Positions 33,949 through 36,046 of a stretch of DNA of 36,046 nt are shown here, in pieces. This DNA is from Paenibacillus validus NBRC 15382. GTDB taxonomy: Bacteria > Bacillota > Bacilli > Paenibacillales > NBRC-103111. The notes beneath the pieces were generated by a model, which did not search any database, was not told where the DNA came from, and saw nothing but the letters and a program-made list of their open reading frames with translations. The DNA lies in contig NZ_BIMH01000047.1 in NCBI RefSeq assembly GCF_004000985.1, positions 1-36,046 of the forward strand. Reading direction: 5' to 3'. Made by a program: the position numbers and the translations under genes. Numbering within the stretch: position 1 is the first letter of the stretch; every line of letters starts with the position of its first letter.

Positions 33949-34335
33949 TCACGCCTCTTCTCTTAGAATGATCTCGAACGGCAGGTTCAAATCTTCCTTG
34001 AATTCTTCGGCGCACTCCTGTTCGCTGTCATTATCCGGACTGCAGTACCAAGCCAGACGGATGTTCTTCCCGCCCCTGTAAGCTTCGTCGAATTTCTCCA
34101 GCAGCATCATGAAGCACTTGGTGCTGCTGGTATTGATATAAGGCAATCTGAGCTCCAGCAGTACGGACTCCTCCGCGCTCACCCGCTCTAAATACCGGTC
34201 TATCCATTGCATGAGCGGCTCGTAGAACTTGAATGCATTCTCCGGATACGATTGTCCGCTTATGACTAAATGGTTCGTCTCCGTATCGAACTGAACCGCC
34301 GGCGTACTTTTCGTCGATTCGATTTGCAGGCCCAT
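33949..34335 (-). CDS. siaC: SiaC-family regulatory phosphoprotein (DUF1987)
   Basis: A 128-residue protein matching DUF1987: STKSTPAVQF, LVISGQSYPENAFKFYEPL and LPYINTSSTKCFMMLLEKF. In P. aeruginosa SiaC is phosphorylated on Thr68 by SiaB and dephosphorylated by SiaA; unphosphorylated SiaC binds and activates the diguanylate cyclase SiaD. Here the NTSSTK site gives Thr69 with the ATG 34335 start, close to that position, and supports this start over TTG 34347, although the TTG has the better ribosome binding site (GGTGG). It follows siaB with 13 bases between. Its output partner is not evident since no GGDEF gene lies in the window. Confidence 0.9.
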   Translation of the reverse strand: MGLQIESTKSTPAVQFDTETNHLVISGQSYPENAFKFYEPLMQWIDRYLERVSAEESVLLELRLPYINTSSTKCFMMLLEKFDEAYRGGKNIRLAWYCSPDNDSEQECAEEFKEDLNLPFEIILREEA

Positions 34336-34348
34336 CAAAGTATCCAAC

Positions 34349-34894
34349 TCAAACCACCGCCTTTAAGGTAAAGAACGACACGTGCTCGTCTATCGGAATT
34401 ATGGAATACTCGAGCGGGTGCTTCACTTTCCGCGACATCTCGATCAACCCGATGCCGGCACCGAGCGCGTCCGGGCTGACCGTCTCGCGAAGCTTCGCTT
34501 TGTACAGCTGTTTCAGCTCCGTCTTGTCGAGCGAAACGATTTGATCCAACGTCTTGCGCAAGCAGAGGACATCGTCATTGGCAAGCAGGTTGCCCGAATG
34601 AATCACATGATTGTGCTCCGTCTTGCCGATCGTCACGACACTGGAGGAGGCGATTCTCTCGCCATGCGGACTCTTTTCCTGATGGCTGCAGTAATTCTTA
34701 ATGTTCTGCGTCTGCTCGATAAAAATAGAAAAGACGTCGTGAATTTCGCTCGTCGGCCGCTCCGCATGCTCCAGATATTTTTTGACAGCCGCCCCGTACT
34801 CTTCAATCAGTCCTTGCGTCAGCTTCCCGGAGAAGCTGATCAGGATGCGGTTGCTCTGCAAAAAGCGCTGCACTTCATACAATTGATTGTTCAT
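34349..34894 (-). CDS. siaB: SiaB-family protein kinase (DUF6272)
   Basis: A 181-residue GHKL-fold-like kinase. The early segment ILISFSGKLTQGLIEEYG and the C-terminal GAGIGLIEMSRKVKHPLEYS (a Gly-rich ATP-lid-like motif) are characteristic of the SiaB family, which phosphorylates SiaC on Thr. There is no histidine phosphorylation site. ATG 34894 has AAGGAGG six bases upstream and overlaps the stop of the upstream histidine kinase by four bases (ATGA), so the two proteins are translationally coupled. The gene order kinase-siaB-siaC-siaA differs from siaA-B-C-D in Pseudomonas. Confidence 0.9.
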   Translation of the reverse strand: MNNQLYEVQRFLQSNRILISFSGKLTQGLIEEYGAAVKKYLEHAERPTSEIHDVFSIFIEQTQNIKNYCSHQEKSPHGERIASSSVVTIGKTEHNHVIHSGNLLANDDVLCLRKTLDQIVSLDKTELKQLYKAKLRETVSPDALGAGIGLIEMSRKVKHPLEYSIIPIDEHVSFFTLKAVV

Positions 34895-35910
34895 GACAAG
34901 CCTCCTTTAATCATAGAACGCGTTTGCCCGTCGACGGACGTTACGGATTCGGCGGGGATCAGGAAGAAGAAGGTGCTGCCCTCTCCCGCCCGGCTCGTCA
35001 CGCCGATTTCGCCGCCGTGCTTCTGGATAATTTCCTTAGTAATGGCCAGTCCTAAGCCGGTCCCCTCAATGCCGTTAGCGCTAGCCCGCTTGCTCCGGTA
35101 GAATCGCTCGAATACATGCGGCACCTCTTCTTCGGCGATACCGATACCGGAATCCGATACCTTCACGAACCAATGTCCGAGCAGCGCTCCCTCGTATTTC
35201 GGTTGAAACTCGCTGCACAGCCGGATGCTTCCGCCCGCTTGGGTAAATTTCATCGCGTTCCGCAGCAAATTTTCGAACACTTGATCCAGCCGCACCGGAT
35301 CGCCCCATACGATAACCGGGTCTGCACCCTCCCCGGGCATCTCCATGTCAAACGCAATCCCGGCCCGCTCGCAATCCGGCATAAACTTCCGTTCCACCGC
35401 ACGTACGAAAGCGCCGATCTCGATACGCTGATGCTCAAAGTGATTTTGATTCGCCTGGAACGTCGACAGCAGGAACAAGTCCTTGATGAGATGGTTCACT
35501 GTCAACACCCGGTCGTAAATAAGCCGCATGTATTTCTCTTCCGGTTGAATAACGCCGTCGAGCAGCGCCTTCACATACCCCTGCACAGCCACCATCGGCG
35601 TTCCCAGCTCATGGGAAATGTCTGCAATGAGCCGCTGCCGCAGCTTCTCCAGATGCTTGAGGCTTTCGTTCGCCGTCTGGATCTCCTGCTCTTGCTCCTT
35701 CAGCTTTTTTCCTTGGATATCGCTGATGCGCGAAAGCTTAATGGTCGTCTTGAGAAGCTTCTCGTATTGTCCCGCCAACTCTTGATGCAGCTTGTACAGC
35801 TCTTTGCCGGAAAGCGCACGATCCCTTACTACCTCTTTCGCTTCTTCTGCGAGCCGCAGCTCTTCGGCAAACAAACGACTATAGCTCGTATCCCGGTCTT
35901 TCTGGGACAA
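34891..35910 (-). CDS. Soluble sensor histidine kinase heading the Sia-like operon
   Basis: About 339 residues and no membrane segment. The N-terminal 90 residues are a charged coiled coil with no recognised sensor domain; then HisKA with phospho-acceptor H100 (ADISHELGTPMVAVQGYV; H103 if GTG 35919 starts) and HATPase_c with ENLLRNAMKFT, SDSGIGIAEE, FERFYRSKR and GTGLGLAITKE. It may sense through a protein partner rather than a ligand. TTG 35910 is preferred because GGGGTGA ends five bases upstream. It overlaps siaB by four bases. The tandem regulators 3 kb away are the likeliest partners, but this is inference. Confidence 0.9.
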   Translation of the reverse strand: MSQKDRDTSYSRLFAEELRLAEEAKEVVRDRALSGKELYKLHQELAGQYEKLLKTTIKLSRISDIQGKKLKEQEQEIQTANESLKHLEKLRQRLIADISHELGTPMVAVQGYVKALLDGVIQPEEKYMRLIYDRVLTVNHLIKDLFLLSTFQANQNHFEHQRIEIGAFVRAVERKFMPDCERAGIAFDMEMPGEGADPVIVWGDPVRLDQVFENLLRNAMKFTQAGGSIRLCSEFQPKYEGALLGHWFVKVSDSGIGIAEEEVPHVFERFYRSKRASANGIEGTGLGLAITKEIIQKHGGEIGVTSRAGEGSTFFFLIPAESVTSVDGQTRSMIKGGLS

Positions 35911-35952
35911 TCGACTCACCCCGACTCTCGATTCTCGCCTTCCATCCCCTTC

Positions 35953-36012
35953 ATTATAGCGAAGTTTCCCGAATATTCTGGAGGCGTCTTGGTAAAATAT
36001 AGGTCAAAGACG
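35953..36012 (-). promoter_or_regulatory. Promoter region of the HK-siaBCA operon with a dyad
   Basis: Minus strand: consensus TATAAT (35953-35958) about 45 bases before the start codon, without a recognisable -35 box, suggesting activator dependence. Upstream at 35985-36012 lies an imperfect dyad CGTCTT/AAGACG with 16 bases between, well placed for an activator such as an OmpR-type dimer. The link is inference. Confidence 0.45.
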
Positions 36013-36046
36013 ATTAAGATTTTTTGATTTTACCGGTTTTTAGGAA

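Noticed and set aside
32138..34894. SiaA/SiaB as an RsbU/RsbW-type sigma-B switch
   Set aside because: No STAS anti-anti-sigma protein is present; the small partner is DUF1987, and the kinase-like protein fits the SiaB family rather than RsbW.

Overview
The window reads as chromosomal DNA of a moderately GC-rich, endospore-forming member of the Bacillales, most like Paenibacillus, Cohnella or a relative. This rests on gene content and order (bofA, spo0F, rpoE for the RNA polymerase delta subunit, ywhD, a large Bacillus-type SRP RNA, two murA-region housekeeping blocks), strong AGGAGG-type ribosome binding sites and frequent GTG/TTG starts. No phage, insertion sequence, CRISPR array or tRNA was seen.

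Left part (1-14.2 kb), almost entirely minus strand. It contains dnaX-ybaB-recR, then yaaL-bofA, and a probable rRNA promoter leaving the window at the left edge. A soluble PAS histidine kinase and the SRP RNA gene lie upstream of dnaX. From about 5.4 kb the block lipoprotein-rpmE-radical SAM-rho-murA-fba-spo0F-pyrG-rpoE follows. Several control elements can be read: a sigma-H-type promoter for spo0F, a terminator overlapping the spo0F stop codon, and a pyrG leader that starts with GGGC and carries a C-rich attenuator hairpin, as expected for CTP-sensed reiterative transcription.

Middle part (14.2-28.9 kb). A gene-free stretch with a multi-helix RNA-like fold and an S8 protease sit where argS is often found, between rpoE and the DUF1934 gene. 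Then come a Tat-exported metallophosphoesterase, a DUF3888-like secreted protein, speE-speB (polyamines), a class A penicillin-binding protein with a forespore-type promoter, ywhD, an M1 metallopeptidase followed by a membrane protein, and a BlaI repressor-M56 peptidase-YceI cluster in which matching operator palindromes precede both blaI and the yceI-like gene.

Right part (28.9-36.0 kb). A c-di-AMP (ydaO-type) riboswitch precedes an NlpC/P60 wall hydrolase. A stand-alone CheY-type regulator and a tandem pair of OmpR-type response regulators follow, converging on a tightly overlapping minus-strand operon: histidine kinase-SiaB-SiaC-SiaA. This last cluster looks like the Pseudomonas SiaABC phosphorylation-switch module with a histidine kinase in place of the diguanylate cyclase SiaD. 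It is the best candidate here for a little-described signalling system.
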